Assembly (NCBI RefSeq): GCF_000621725.1
Contig: NZ_KK211333.1
Span: forward strand, 73,181 to 137,180
Length of the DNA: 64,000 nucleotides
Origin: Xylanibacter brevis ATCC 19188
GTDB taxonomy: Bacteria > Bacteroidota > Bacteroidia > Bacteroidales > Bacteroidaceae
Direction: 5' to 3'
Part shown: positions 7,414-16,861 of the stretch, piece after piece
How positions within the stretch are numbered: position 1 is the stretch's first letter
How the letters are laid out: each line of letters opens with the position of its first letter
Made by a program: the position numbers and the translations under genes
Notes under the pieces: model-generated
Told to the model about the DNA's origin: nothing
The model's input: only the letters and a program-made list of their open reading frames with translations
Databases searched by the model: none

Positions 7414-7490
7414 ATTGAAAGATTGAAAGATTGAAGGATTGAAGTCCATGCGGCTTGAAAAACTTCAATTTTTCAATTCTTAAATTCTAT
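7414..7490. repeat. 8-bp ATTGAAAG/ATTGAAGG repeats with inverted copies
   Basis: Direct units lie at 7414, 7422, 7430 and 7438, followed by complementary copies (CTTCAATTTTTCAATTC) at about 7463-7482. The direct and inverted blocks can fold into a hairpin between the mutase gene and tyrA. The same unit occupies the pheA-aminotransferase junction. Confidence 0.85.
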
Positions 7491-7499
7491 TTCTTTTTT

Positions 7500-8294
7500 A
7501 TGAAAATATTAGTCATGGGAGCAGGTAAGATGGGAAGTTTCTTTATCGACCTGCTGAGCTTCGACCACGAGGTGGCTGTATTCGAACGCGATGCCAAGCG
7601 CATGCGCTTCACCTACAACTGCCAACGGTTTACAACCTACGAGGAAATAAAGGCTTTCGAGCCAGAACTGCTGATCAATGCCGTCACGCTGAAATACACC
7701 ATTCCAGTGTTCAAAGAGGTGATACCCTATCTGCCCAAAGAGTGCATCATCAGCGATATCGCCAGCGTGAAAACCGATTTGAAAGACTTTTACGAACAGA
7801 CTGGCATGCGCTACGTCTCTACACACCCGATGTTTGGACCCACGTTTGCCAATCTGCAGCAGCTCTCTGAGGAGAACGCCATCATCATCCAGGAAGGCGA
7901 CTGCATGGGGCGCTGCTTCTTCAAGGACCTGTATAACAAGTTGGGACTCAATATCTATGAGTACACCTTTGAGGAGCACGACAAGACGGTGGCCTACTCG
8001 CTGAGTATTCCTTTCGTATCTACCTTCGTCTTTGCAGCCGTGATGAAACATCAGGATGCACCAGGCACCACCTTCAAGCGCCACATGCGCATAGCCAAGG
8101 GCGTGCTGAACGAAGACGATTATCTGTTGCAGGAAATTCTGTTCAACCCCTATACCCACGACCAGGTGGCGCAGATACGCACAGAGCTGAAAGAACTGCT
8201 GGAGATTATCGACCAGAAAGATGCTGTCGGCATGAAGGCCTACCTGAACAAGATTCGTGATAATGTGCGAGGGGATATCGAGATAAAGCGATAG
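7500..8294 (+). CDS. tyrA: Prephenate dehydrogenase
   Basis: The 264-residue product opens with a Rossmann NAD(P)-binding motif (ILVMGAGKMGSFF) and contains STHPMFGP, whose His is the catalytic residue of prephenate dehydrogenases. It oxidatively decarboxylates prephenate to 4-hydroxyphenylpyruvate in tyrosine synthesis. It is short for the family and has no ACT domain, so tyrosine control is probably exerted elsewhere, for example through the operon leader. The ATG at 7500 is chosen because the Rossmann fold begins three residues later and upstream sequence is the intergenic repeat. It is the last gene of the operon. Confidence 0.92.
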   Translation: MKILVMGAGKMGSFFIDLLSFDHEVAVFERDAKRMRFTYNCQRFTTYEEIKAFEPELLINAVTLKYTIPVFKEVIPYLPKECIISDIASVKTDLKDFYEQTGMRYVSTHPMFGPTFANLQQLSEENAIIIQEGDCMGRCFFKDLYNKLGLNIYEYTFEEHDKTVAYSLSIPFVSTFVFAAVMKHQDAPGTTFKRHMRIAKGVLNEDDYLLQEILFNPYTHDQVAQIRTELKELLEIIDQKDAVGMKAYLNKIRDNVRGDIEIKR

Positions 8295-8358
8295 CTTTTT
8301 AACGCAAAATAGAATGAAAGATTCGTCGTGAATATGATGGGTCTTTCATTTTTTTTTA

Positions 8359-8533
8359 GTACCTTTGACTGCGTCTAAGGTACTTGCACTCGAAAGAAAA
8401 AATAAAAAGCGAGCTTTTATTTTGTTCTTTGCTCGTTTATTCGTACCTTTGACTTTGTCGAAGGTACTTGCATTCGGAAATGAAAAGAAAAACGAGTTTT
8501 CCTTTCTCATTTCACTCATTTTTTGTACCTTTG
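8359..8533. repeat. Duplicated promoter-like dyads before pheT
   Basis: Two copies of an element containing GTACCTTTGACT and ending AAGGTACTTGCA lie at 8359-8390 and 8443-8474, 84 bp apart. In each, GTACCTT and AAGGTAC form a dyad with an 11-bp centre, and each contains TACCTTTG, a perfect -7 element. A third TACCTTTG at 8526-8533 is correctly placed to be the pheT promoter, giving a leader of about 30 nt. I see no gene in 8295-8567. Confidence 0.75.
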
Positions 8534-8567
8534 CAGCCGAATTCGAATTTAAACAATTGTTTTAGGA

Positions 8568-11015
8568 ATGAATATTTCTTATAAATGGCTGAAAGAATAC
8601 GTTGATTTCGACCTTTCGCCGCAGCAGGTATGCGATGCACTGACCTCTACGGGACTCGAAGTTGACGCTCTCGAAGAAGTACAATCCATACGTGGTGGAT
8701 TGAAAGGACTCTATGTGGGCAAGGTGCTCACTTGCGAATTGCATCCCAATTCTGATCACCTTCATGTAACGACTGTTGACCTGGGCAAGGGCGAACCCTC
8801 ACAGATTGTATGTGGCGCTCCTAATGTGGCTGCTGGTCAGAAGGTTATCGTGGCCGATCTGGGCTGCGTGCTCTACGATGGCGATCAGGAATTTGTTATC
8901 AAGAAATCAAAACTGCGTGGCGTTGAGTCTAACGGTATGATCTGCGCCGAAGACGAGATCGGAATCGGCAGCAGTCACGATGGCATCATTGTGCTGCCCG
9001 AGGATGCCGTGGTAGGTACACCAGCTGCCGAGTACTACAACCTGGAGAGCGACTGGCTCATCGAGGTAGATATCACTGCCAACCGTGCTGATGCACTGTC
9101 GCACTGGGGTGTGGCACGCGATCTCTATGCATGGTTGAAGCAGAACGGCTACGAGACAGCACTGCATCGCCCTGGCGTAGAAGACTTCGCAGTGGATAAT
9201 AACGACCTGCCCATTGAGGTGGAGATTGCTAATACAGACGCTTGCAAGCGCTATGCTTGTGTCAGCGTGACTGGCTGCGAGGTGAAAGAGTCGCCCGACT
9301 GGCTGAAGAACAAGCTGACCACCATCGGTCTGCGCCCAATAAATAATATTGTGGACATCACCAACTATGTGATGATGGCCTACGGACAGCCTCTGCACAC
9401 CTTCGATGCCGATATGGTGAAGGGCCACAAGATCGTGGTGAAGACTATGCCCGAGGGTACTCCCTTCGTCACACTCGATGGCGAGGAGCACAAGCTCTCT
9501 GACCGAGACCTGGCTATCTGCAACGCTGAGGAGCCTATGTGCATCGCAGGCGTGTTTGGCGGAAAGGGTAGTGGAACCTACGAGACCACTCGTAACGTGG
9601 TGCTGGAGAGTGCCTATTTCCACCCCACCTGGATTCGTAAGTCGGCTCGTCGTCACGGTCTGAGCACCGATGCTTCGTTCCGCTTTGAGCGTGGCATCGA
9701 CCCCAATGGCGTCATCTATGCCCTGAAGCAGGCTGCCCTGCTCTGCAAGGAGCTGGCAGGCGGTAAGGTTTCTATGGAAATCTGTGATGTTTACCCAGAG
9801 AAGATAGAGAATGCTGTGGTTGACCTGCAGTATAGCTATGTGCACAATCTGGTGGGTAAGGACATCCCCGTAGAGACCATCAAGAGTATCTGTGACACAC
9901 TGGAGATGAAGGTGCTGGAGGAGAATGCTGAAGGCCTGAAACTGGAAGTACCTGCTTATCGTGTGGACGTGCAGCGCCCCTGCGATGTGGTAGAGGATAT
10001 CCTGCGCATCTATGGATATAATAATGTGGAGATTCCCACACAGTTGAAGTCGAGCCTCGTGATCAAGGCCGAGGAAGACCGCAAGCACAAACTGCAGAAT
10101 GTGGTCTCTGAGCAACTGGTGGGTGCTGGCTTCAACGAGATACTGAACAACTCGCTGACCAAGACGGCTTACTATGGCGAGGACGAGACGGTGGTGAAGA
10201 TCATGAACCCGCTGTCAAGCGATCTCGGCGTGATGCGTCAGACACTGTTGTATGGCGGTTTGGAAAGCGTAGAGCACAACGTGAAGCGTAAGAATGCAAA
10301 CCTGCGCTTCTTTGAGTTTGGCAACTGCTACTTCTTCGACCCAGAGAAGAAGAACGAGGAGAACCCCATGCAGGCCTATAAGGAGGAGAATTTCATGGGT
10401 CTTTGGGTGACAGGTAAGCGCGTGGAAGGCTCATGGGCGCATCCTAACGAAGATACTACCTACTACGAACTGGCAGCACACGTGCAGAACATCCTGAGCC
10501 GCATAGGCATGAAGCAGGGATTGATGGTGCAGAAAAAGAGCGAGAATCCAAACTTCTCGGCTGGCATTGTGATCGAGAATCGTGGTGGAAAGAAACTCAT
10601 CGAGATGGGTATCCTGTCGAAGAAGCTCCTGAAGCAGTTCGACCTGCAGCAGCCTGTCTATTTCGCAGAGCTCAACTGGACGCAGTTGATGAAGGCTACG
10701 AAGAAGAATGAGGTGACATTCACTGAGATTTCTAAGCATCCTGCTGTAAGTCGTGACCTGGCTCTGCTGGTAGATAATGCCGTTGAGTTTGCACAGATTG
10801 AGCAGATAGCACGTCAGACGGAGAAGAAGCTGCTGAAGAAAGTGGAGCTGTTCGACGTTTACGAGGGTAAGAATCTGCCTGAAGGCAAGAAGTCGTATGC
10901 TGTCAACTTCATTCTGCAAGACACAGAGAAGACAATGAACGACAAGCAGATCGACGCCATCATGCAGAAGCTGATTGCTCAGCTAAAGAAGCAGCTTGGT
11001 GCAGAATTGCGTTAA
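8568..11015 (+). CDS. pheT: Phenylalanine-tRNA ligase beta subunit
   Basis: The 815-residue product is the beta chain of the heterotetrameric PheRS that charges tRNA-Phe. It contains the N-terminal EMAP-II-like tRNA-binding domain (about residues 40-150, VGKVLTCELHPNSDHLHVTTVDLG, VCGAPNV), the B3/B4 editing domain, the B5 domain, and a C-terminal ferredoxin-fold anticodon-binding domain (ISKHPAVSRDLALLVD and the last 90 residues). Length is normal. pheS is not adjacent, so the two subunits are encoded apart. The gene follows the aromatic operon but has its own promoter-like sequence. That is a functional link, because charged tRNA-Phe is the signal sensed by the operon leader. Confidence 0.97.
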   Translation: MNISYKWLKEYVDFDLSPQQVCDALTSTGLEVDALEEVQSIRGGLKGLYVGKVLTCELHPNSDHLHVTTVDLGKGEPSQIVCGAPNVAAGQKVIVADLGCVLYDGDQEFVIKKSKLRGVESNGMICAEDEIGIGSSHDGIIVLPEDAVVGTPAAEYYNLESDWLIEVDITANRADALSHWGVARDLYAWLKQNGYETALHRPGVEDFAVDNNDLPIEVEIANTDACKRYACVSVTGCEVKESPDWLKNKLTTIGLRPINNIVDITNYVMMAYGQPLHTFDADMVKGHKIVVKTMPEGTPFVTLDGEEHKLSDRDLAICNAEEPMCIAGVFGGKGSGTYETTRNVVLESAYFHPTWIRKSARRHGLSTDASFRFERGIDPNGVIYALKQAALLCKELAGGKVSMEICDVYPEKIENAVVDLQYSYVHNLVGKDIPVETIKSICDTLEMKVLEENAEGLKLEVPAYRVDVQRPCDVVEDILRIYGYNNVEIPTQLKSSLVIKAEEDRKHKLQNVVSEQLVGAGFNEILNNSLTKTAYYGEDETVVKIMNPLSSDLGVMRQTLLYGGLESVEHNVKRKNANLRFFEFGNCYFFDPEKKNEENPMQAYKEENFMGLWVTGKRVEGSWAHPNEDTTYYELAAHVQNILSRIGMKQGLMVQKKSENPNFSAGIVIENRGGKKLIEMGILSKKLLKQFDLQQPVYFAELNWTQLMKATKKNEVTFTEISKHPAVSRDLALLVDNAVEFAQIEQIARQTEKKLLKKVELFDVYEGKNLPEGKKSYAVNFILQDTEKTMNDKQIDAIMQKLIAQLKKQLGAELR

Positions 11016-11165
11016 CCCTTGTCCCCTAAGTTCTTTGCAAAAGCAAAGCGGCATAGCCGAGCGAGGGGACGACAGGGGTCTGAACGAGATAATTAATAGA
11101 ATAATAATAACAATGGGGCAATGAACATGTGTTCAGACCCCCAACCCCCTAACTTAGGGGGCAAA
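11016..11165. repeat. REP-like repeats between pheT and yebC
   Basis: CCCTTGTCCCCTAAG near 11018, GAGGGGACGACAGGGGTC near 11063, and GACCCCCAACCCCCTAACTTAGGGGGC at about 11137-11163 are related to the GC-rich repeats at 1.2-2.0 kb. The last is a near-palindrome. GGGGTCTGAAC and GTTCAGACCCCC form an additional inverted pair across the region. Confidence 0.65.
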
Positions 11166-11177
11166 AAAATATAAACA

Positions 11178-11909
11178 ATGGGAAGAGCATTTGAATATCG
11201 TAAAGCTACAAAGCTGAAAAGATGGGGCCACATGGCCAAGACATTCACAAAGATTGGTAAGCAGATTGCCATCGCTGTAAAGGCTGGCGGTCCAGAGCCT
11301 GAGAACAACCCCGCACTGCGTGCTATCATTGCCAACGCTAAGCGCGAGAACATGCCGAAGGATAACATCGAGCGTGCTATCAAGAACGCTATGGGTAAGG
11401 ACCAGAGCGACTATAAGGAGGTAACATACGAGGGATATGGCCCTCACGGCATTGCTATCTTCGTAGAGACACTGACCGACAACACCACTCGTACCGTGGG
11501 TGACGTTCGCTCAGTATTCAATAAGTTCAATGGTAACCTGGGTACCCAGGGCTCACTGAGCTTCCTCTTCGACCACAAGAGTGTGTTCACTTTCAAGAAA
11601 AAGGACGGACTGGATATGGACGAGATGATTCTCGACCTGATTGACTACGGCGTAGAGGACGAGTACGACGAGGACGAGGAGGAGAACAGCATCACTATCT
11701 ATGCCGATCCTTCAAGCTTCAGCGCTGTGCAGAAGCACCTGGAGGAGAACGGTTTCGAGGTGACTGGTGCTGAGTTCACTCGTATTCCTAACGACCTGAA
11801 AGATGTAACACCTGAGGAGCGCGAAACTATCGACAAGATGGTAGAGAAGCTCGAGGACTTCGACGACGTTCAGACCGTCTATACCAACATGAAGCCAGAA
11901 GAGGCATAA
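11178..11909 (+). CDS. YebC/PmpR family transcriptional regulator
   Basis: The 243-residue product carries the family signature MGRAFEYRKATKLKRWGHMAKTF at the N-terminus, NPALRAIIANAKRENMPKDNIERAI, and EGYGPHGIAIFVE. Full family length is present. YebC-type proteins were described as DNA-binding regulators, and some have more recently been linked to translation of proline-rich stretches. Which role applies here is not visible. It stands alone and is closed by a strong terminator. Confidence 0.93.
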   Translation: MGRAFEYRKATKLKRWGHMAKTFTKIGKQIAIAVKAGGPEPENNPALRAIIANAKRENMPKDNIERAIKNAMGKDQSDYKEVTYEGYGPHGIAIFVETLTDNTTRTVGDVRSVFNKFNGNLGTQGSLSFLFDHKSVFTFKKKDGLDMDEMILDLIDYGVEDEYDEDEEENSITIYADPSSFSAVQKHLEENGFEVTGAEFTRIPNDLKDVTPEERETIDKMVEKLEDFDDVQTVYTNMKPEEA

Positions 11910-11929
11910 GTGTTGAGCTAAGACCATAA

Positions 11930-11967
11930 AAATAGCGAAGCTTTTCTCAGAGCTTCGCTATTTTTTT
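11930..11967. terminator. Rho-independent terminator after yebC
   Basis: AATAGCGAAGCT at 11931-11942 pairs with AGCTTCGCTATT at 11951-11962, followed by a run of T. It ends yebC. The A-rich upstream side also lets it act for the convergent lipoprotein gene. Confidence 0.85.
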
Positions 11968-12024
11968 ATTTCAATTTTTTTCTATCTTTTTGTTTCTTAT
12001 CTCTTTATTCCTGGCTGTGTTTTC

Positions 12025-12405
12025 TTATTGATAGTCTTCCTTGACGATCGTCGTTTCGAAAAGCACACTGTCAGGATTGTTCAAATGACGATAGATGTAG
12101 TGAAAGCTATAGCCCTTCTCGCGATGTGCTTTGTATTTAGGTTCTTGTCTCAACTCGCTGATCAGTGCCTGACGTAGCTGGTCAGTGGGAATAGCAAAGT
12201 CGTTGATACGGAAATACTGACTCTGGGTCAGTGTGGGAATGTCGAAAACTATGCTGTCTAGATACATAGTGCTTTCAGTATTCAACGGCATCGGACATTT
12301 TGTTTGGGTGAACTCTTTGTTCTCGCGAGCAATACGCTCTTCGAGCGACTCCTGACAAGACATCAGGATAAGGGCAGAAATAGCAAGTAATAGAAGATGC
12401 TTCAT
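12025..12405 (-). CDS. Small lipoprotein of unknown function
   Basis: The 126-residue product has a signal peptide ending in a lipobox (LILMSC, Cys at residue 17), so it should be lipid-anchored in the cell envelope. The mature part is charged and contains [27 protein letters not shown] recognise no domain. It is transcribed divergently from lepA, and TAATTTTG on the minus strand (12443-12436) is a likely -7 element. Confidence 0.7.
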   Translation of the reverse strand: MKHLLLLAISALILMSCQESLEERIARENKEFTQTKCPMPLNTESTMYLDSIVFDIPTLTQSQYFRINDFAIPTDQLRQALISELRQEPKYKAHREKGYSFHYIYRHLNNPDSVLFETTIVKEDYQ

Positions 12406-12517
12406 ATTTGTAACTATTTTGAATTATTTTGCGTGCAAAATTACGAAAAAAAAGCAAAAATGCGGTTCGTTTGATGTTTTTTTTGTACTTTTGCAGTTTA
12501 AAGAGAAGAACATTAGA

Positions 12518-14299
12518 ATGAAGAATATCCGAAATTTCTGTATCATCGCACATATAGACCACGGTAAATCAACCTTGGCCGACAGATTGTTGGAACGTAC
12601 GAAGACCATTCAGGTGACAGAAGGGCAGATGCTCGACGATATGGACCTGGAGCGTGAACGTGGTATCACCATCAAGAGTCACGCTATTCAGATGGAGTAT
12701 GAACGCAATGGAGAAAAATATATATTAAACTTGATTGACACCCCAGGACACGTGGACTTCTCGTACGAGGTGTCAAGAAGTATTGCAGCTTGCGAAGGCG
12801 CACTGCTGGTGGTAGATGCTACACAGGGTGTGCAGGCACAGACCATCTCAAACCTTTATATGGCTATCGATAACAATCTGGAGATTATTCCAGTTATCAA
12901 CAAAATCGATATGCCTAGCGCTATGCCTGATGAGGTTGAGGACGAGATTGTAGATCTGATAGGTTGCGACCCAGAAGATATTATTCGTGCAAGCGGAAAG
13001 ACTGGTGAGGGTGTTGACGAGATTCTAAATGCCGTCGTAGATCGTATTCCTCATCCTGTAGGCGACGAAAAAGCACCGCTGCAAGCATTGATATTCGACT
13101 CGGTATTCAATTCATTCCGTGGCATTATTGCCTACTTTAAGATAACCAATGGCGTTATCCGCAAGGGTGACAAGGTGAAGTTCTTTAATACCGGCATGGA
13201 GTATGACGCTGATGAGGTGGGCGTATTGAAGATGGATATGATACCTCGTAACGAGTTGCGCACTGGCGATGTAGGCTATATCATTAGTGGTATCAAGAAC
13301 TCAAAAGAGGTGAAGGTGGGTGATACTATTACCCACGTAGAGCACCCCTGCGAGAAAGCTATCGAAGGATTCCAGGAGGTGAAGCCTATGGTGTTTGCCG
13401 GTGTTTATCCCATTGATCCTGCCGACTACGAGAACTTGCGTGCATCGTTAGAGAAATTGCAACTGAATGATGCTTCGCTGACTTTCCAACCAGAGTCTTC
13501 AGTAGCCCTGGGCTTCGGATTCCGTTGCGGCTTCTTGGGCTTGCTCCATATGGAGATCGTGCAGGAACGACTGGATCGTGAGTTCGATATGGATGTCATC
13601 ACCACTGTGCCCAACGTGTCGTATATGTGCTACACCAAGCAGGGTGAGGTGAAAGAGGTGCATAACCCATCGGGATTACCCGATCAAACGCTTATTGATC
13701 ATATCGAGGAACCATATATCCGCGCTTCTATCATTACGGCTGCAGACTTTATTGGTCCTATCATGACGCTCTGTCTGGACAAACGTGGCGAACTGCTTGA
13801 TCAACAGTATGTCAGCGGAAATCGTGTGGAACTGCATTTTATGTTGCCTCTGGGCGAAATCGTTATTGACTTCTACGATAAGCTGAAGAGTATCTCTAAG
13901 GGATATGCTTCGTTCGATTATCATATCGATTCGTTCCGTCCGTCGAAGCTGGTGAAGCTGGATATCCTGCTCAACGGTGAGCCTGTGGATGCACTCTCTA
14001 CGCTGACGCATCAGGACAATGCAGTTACTTTTGGACGTAGGATGTGCGAAAAGCTGAAAGAGTTGATACCGCGCCAGCAGTTTGATATTGCCATTCAAGC
14101 AGCTATCGGTGCAAAGATTATTGCACGCGAGACGGTCAAGCAGGTTCGTAAGGATGTGCTGGCCAAGTGCTATGGCGGTGACGTAAGTCGTAAGCGCAAA
14201 CTGCTGGAGAAGCAGAAACGAGGTAAGAAGCGTATGAAGCAAATTGGTAATGTTGAGGTGCCTCAAAAGGCATTCTTGGCAGTATTGAAACTTGACTAA
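12518..14299 (+). CDS. lepA: Elongation factor 4 (LepA), back-translocating GTPase
   Basis: The 593-residue product is a translational GTPase of the LepA/EF4 family, which acts on the ribosome during initiation or back-translocation. Motifs visible are G1 [11 protein letters not shown]2 [10 protein letters not shown]3 DTPGHVDF, G4 NKIDMPSA, the EF-G-like domains, and the lysine-rich LepA C-terminal domain ([20 protein letters not shown]). The start at 12518 ([18 protein letters not shown]) matches the family. The frame is open upstream, but the extra residues overlap the promoter, whose -7 element TACTTTTG is at 12486-12493. The product length is normal. Confidence 0.97.
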   Translation: MKNIRNFCIIAHIDHGKSTLADRLLERTKTIQVTEGQMLDDMDLERERGITIKSHAIQMEYERNGEKYILNLIDTPGHVDFSYEVSRSIAACEGALLVVDATQGVQAQTISNLYMAIDNNLEIIPVINKIDMPSAMPDEVEDEIVDLIGCDPEDIIRASGKTGEGVDEILNAVVDRIPHPVGDEKAPLQALIFDSVFNSFRGIIAYFKITNGVIRKGDKVKFFNTGMEYDADEVGVLKMDMIPRNELRTGDVGYIISGIKNSKEVKVGDTITHVEHPCEKAIEGFQEVKPMVFAGVYPIDPADYENLRASLEKLQLNDASLTFQPESSVALGFGFRCGFLGLLHMEIVQERLDREFDMDVITTVPNVSYMCYTKQGEVKEVHNPSGLPDQTLIDHIEEPYIRASIITAADFIGPIMTLCLDKRGELLDQQYVSGNRVELHFMLPLGEIVIDFYDKLKSISKGYASFDYHIDSFRPSKLVKLDILLNGEPVDALSTLTHQDNAVTFGRRMCEKLKELIPRQQFDIAIQAAIGAKIIARETVKQVRKDVLAKCYGGDVSRKRKLLEKQKRGKKRMKQIGNVEVPQKAFLAVLKLD

Positions 14300-14345
14300 A
14301 GACTATCTACTAGAACTATAATTAAAGAAAGGAGTAAAAGAAACA

Positions 14346-14948
14346 ATGCCAACGAACCTAAGTTTAACCACCAGAGACGTAGCTCGCGAGTTAGCACGTC
14401 GTTACAGTACGATGACCCACGATGAACTAGACATCCTGGAGAGTATCCTTGTGCCGATGAAGTTCTCAAAAGGAGAAAAGATTCTGGACGAAGGACAAGT
14501 GTGTCGTCATATCTTTTGGATAGTAAAGGGCCTTGTACGCCAGTTCTATTATAAGAACAATAAGGAACTGACCGAGTATATGGCCACAGAGAATACTATT
14601 TGTATGAGTATTGAGAGTCTTTTTAAAGAGGCTCCTTCTCTGCAGATTATTCAGGCTCTTGAACCAACCATTATCTTTGCTATTCCTATGCACGAGCTGG
14701 AGATGGCTGCCATGAAGAGCGTGAACATACAGATGCTATATCGTAAGATATTGGAGGAATCGCTTATCATCAGTCAGCAGCATGCGGATATGCTGCGTTT
14801 TGAGAGCGCACAAGATCGTTATCAGAAGTTGGTGAAGACTGCTCCACAGCTGGTGTTGCGTGCTCCTCTGGTTTATATCGCTAGCTATCTGCAGATGACT
14901 CCTGAAACACTGAGCCGAGTAAGAACCGCCACCCTGTTGAATGGATAA
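14346..14948 (+). CDS. Crp/Fnr-family transcriptional regulator
   Basis: The 200-residue product has an N-terminal cyclic-nucleotide-binding-like beta-roll (about residues 20-125, with FSKGEKILDEGQVCRHIFWIVKGLVRQFY) and a C-terminal helix-turn-helix (about 165-197, APLVYIASYLQMTPETLSRVR). It belongs to the Bacteroidetes subgroup of Crp-like regulators that generally lack known cAMP-binding residues. There are no clustered cysteines, so it is not an Fnr-type iron-sulfur sensor. Its target is unknown. It follows lepA by 46 nt and may be co-transcribed with it. Confidence 0.85.
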   Translation: MPTNLSLTTRDVARELARRYSTMTHDELDILESILVPMKFSKGEKILDEGQVCRHIFWIVKGLVRQFYYKNNKELTEYMATENTICMSIESLFKEAPSLQIIQALEPTIIFAIPMHELEMAAMKSVNIQMLYRKILEESLIISQQHADMLRFESAQDRYQKLVKTAPQLVLRAPLVYIASYLQMTPETLSRVRTATLLNG

Positions 14949-14974
14949 GCAGCACACCAGTGTTGCAATAAATA

Positions 14975-15092
14975 GCACTATAATCATCGCTATAATCAGT
15001 GCTAAAATTAGCTGTAATTAGTGCTATAATCAGTTGTAATTAGAGGCGCAATCAGCGGTATAATAAGCTATAACCAGCGCTATAAAATAGGA
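14975..15092. repeat. Periodic array A: ten short units, about 22 bp per pair
   Basis: Variants of GCTATAATCAG recur with CTATAATCA-equivalent starts at 14978, 14990, 15002, 15012, 15024, 15034, 15046, 15058, 15068 and 15080. The steps are 12, 12, 10, 12, 10, 12, 12, 10 and 12. Most 12+10 pairs add to 22 bp. The array lies between the 3' ends of two converging genes and is followed by a terminator. It differs from the other arrays in having half-length units. Confidence 0.8.
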
Positions 15093-15134
15093 TAGGTTCT
15101 AACAGAATTTAGAATGGTACCCTCAAAAAAATAA

Positions 15135-15172
15135 GTCCCGAAAGTAGTTGCGTAACTTTCGGGACTCTTTTT
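15135..15172. terminator. Bidirectional terminator between converging genes
   Basis: GTCCCGAAAGT at 15135-15145 pairs with ACTTTCGGGAC at 15155-15165. There is a T-rich run after it and A-rich sequence before it, so it can serve both the Crp-family gene and the acyl-CoA synthetase pair. Confidence 0.85.
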
Positions 15173-15190
15173 ATCTCTGTTTGGCGCCTT

Positions 15191-16852
15191 TTATTTGTAT
15201 AGGTATCGTTTAATACTCTTCTTTGGCGTCTTTTCAAACTCTTCTTCTCTGATCTCTACCTCGGCAATCTTCTCGTAGGCAGGCAATTGCTCATTGAGGG
15301 TCTGACGGTTTTGCTCCATAATTCCCATCAAGTCCTCCTTGGTGAAGTTCATTGCCTTTGCTTCTTCTAGATCGGGGTGTATCAATGCTACCAGTTTGGT
15401 ATCGCGCTGAACGACGATGCTCTCAACCACCATAGTCATTGAGTTCAGCTTGTCCTCAATCTCCTCAGGGTAGATGTTCTGTCCGTTAGCACCAAGCAAC
15501 ATGTTCTTTGAGCGTCCGTTGATAAAGACATTACCCTCAAAGTCCATCGTGCCCAGGTCGCCAGTATGATACCAGCCGTCCTTGTCGATTGTTTCTGCAG
15601 TCGCTTCAGGATTCTTGTAGTAACCCAGCATAACGTTAAGTCCGCGAGCCAATATCTCACCAGGAATATGTTCTGGATCGGGAGAGTCAATCTTTACTTC
15701 CATGTGGAGTACGGCCTTACCGCATGAGCCCGGCTTGAAGTCGTGATAATCCTCGTAGCAGATGATGGGAGCACACTCTGTGGCTCCATAACCAACGGTG
15801 TAGGGGAAATTGATGCGCTTCAAGAACTGCTCTACTTCCTGATTGAAGGCAGCACCTCCAATGATAACCTCATACATCTCACCACCAAAGGCATTCACCA
15901 CTTCTTTGCAAATCATGTCGCGTACCTTAGCTGAGATGATAGGCATCTGCAGCAGCAAGCGCATGCGGTTGTTCTGTATCTTGGGGAATACCTTCTTACG
16001 GATAATCTTTTCGATGACCAGAGGTACAGCAATAATGATCTTTGGCTTCACCTCAGCAAAAGCTTGTGCGATGATGGCAGGTGATGGCGTGCGATTCAGA
16101 TAGAACACGTGGCAGCCGTGCAGGAATTCGAATAGGAATTCGAAAGCCATACCATACATGTGGGCCATTGGCAGGATAGAGATAACGTTATCTCCCTTCT
16201 TGATGGTGTTGCCCAGCACGTTTCCTGCGAAATCGTAGTTTGACCAAATGGCGCGATAGGGAATCATCACACCCTTAGAGAAACCGGTTGTACCGCTGGT
16301 ATAGTTGATGAGAGCCAACTCGTCGCCATTCTCTTCGTGGTAATAGTGAATGTGCTCTTTGCGGAAATACTTGGGATATTTCTGTCCATAGAGTGCATTC
16401 AGGTTCTCGCGGGCATAGGTCAACTTTTCAGAACGTGATACGATGAGCGAGTAATCGGTGTTGCGAATAATACCTTCCAATCCGGGCATCTGTTCTGCAT
16501 CAATCGTTCCTGCAACGTGGTCACCGGCAAACAAAAGTTTTGCATCCGAATGATTCACTATATTGTGTATCTGATCTGGCATGAATTCATGCAGAATAGG
16601 TACTGCGATTGCTCCATACGTTAGTGTGGCAAGGAAAGCTACAGCCCATTGGCTGCTATTGCGGCCACAGAGTGCAATCTTGTCGCCTTTCTTAACGCCA
16701 GAGTTCTCAAATAGTATATGAACCTTCTCAATTTTACGGGCTACATCATGATATTGCAGTGTCTGACCCTTATAGTCAGTAAGTGCATCAAGATCCCAGT
16801 TGTCCAGGATGCTTTTTTCAATCAGTTCGTTAAAACTTGGTATGTGTTCCAT
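15191..16852 (-). CDS. AMP-forming acyl-CoA synthetase, second gene of pair
   Basis: The 553-residue product is an ANL-superfamily enzyme that activates a carboxylate as acyl-AMP and usually transfers it to CoA. It has the phosphate-binding motif YTSGTTGFSKGVM, the YGATE motif (VGYGATECAP), GWYHTGDLG and the C-terminal catalytic lysine region (EEEFEKTPKKSIKRYLYK). Similarity to long-chain fatty acid CoA ligases is the best guess. The chain length used is not visible. It is a close paralogue of the gene just upstream, 9 nt away, so the pair arose by local duplication and is co-transcribed. Confidence 0.88.
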   Translation of the reverse strand: MEHIPSFNELIEKSILDNWDLDALTDYKGQTLQYHDVARKIEKVHILFENSGVKKGDKIALCGRNSSQWAVAFLATLTYGAIAVPILHEFMPDQIHNIVNHSDAKLLFAGDHVAGTIDAEQMPGLEGIIRNTDYSLIVSRSEKLTYARENLNALYGQKYPKYFRKEHIHYYHEENGDELALINYTSGTTGFSKGVMIPYRAIWSNYDFAGNVLGNTIKKGDNVISILPMAHMYGMAFEFLFEFLHGCHVFYLNRTPSPAIIAQAFAEVKPKIIIAVPLVIEKIIRKKVFPKIQNNRMRLLLQMPIISAKVRDMICKEVVNAFGGEMYEVIIGGAAFNQEVEQFLKRINFPYTVGYGATECAPIICYEDYHDFKPGSCGKAVLHMEVKIDSPDPEHIPGEILARGLNVMLGYYKNPEATAETIDKDGWYHTGDLGTMDFEGNVFINGRSKNMLLGANGQNIYPEEIEDKLNSMTMVVESIVVQRDTKLVALIHPDLEEAKAMNFTKEDLMGIMEQNRQTLNEQLPAYEKIAEVEIREEEFEKTPKKSIKRYLYK

Positions 16853-16861
16853 AATTGTATT

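Noticed and set aside
7455..7499. Upstream in-frame start of tyrA giving a Phe-rich N-terminus
   Set aside because: It would use TTG inside the intergenic repeat. The Rossmann fold fits the ATG at 7500, and the Phe codons come from the repeat, not from a leader peptide.
8365..8565. Frame of 66 codons between tyrA and pheT
   Set aside because: It is the translation of the duplicated promoter-like elements, low complexity, without family resemblance.
8907..10115. Long minus-strand frame opposite pheT (about 400 codons)
   Set aside because: It is a shadow frame of a strongly coding plus-strand gene with biased codons, has no recognisable domain and no promoter.
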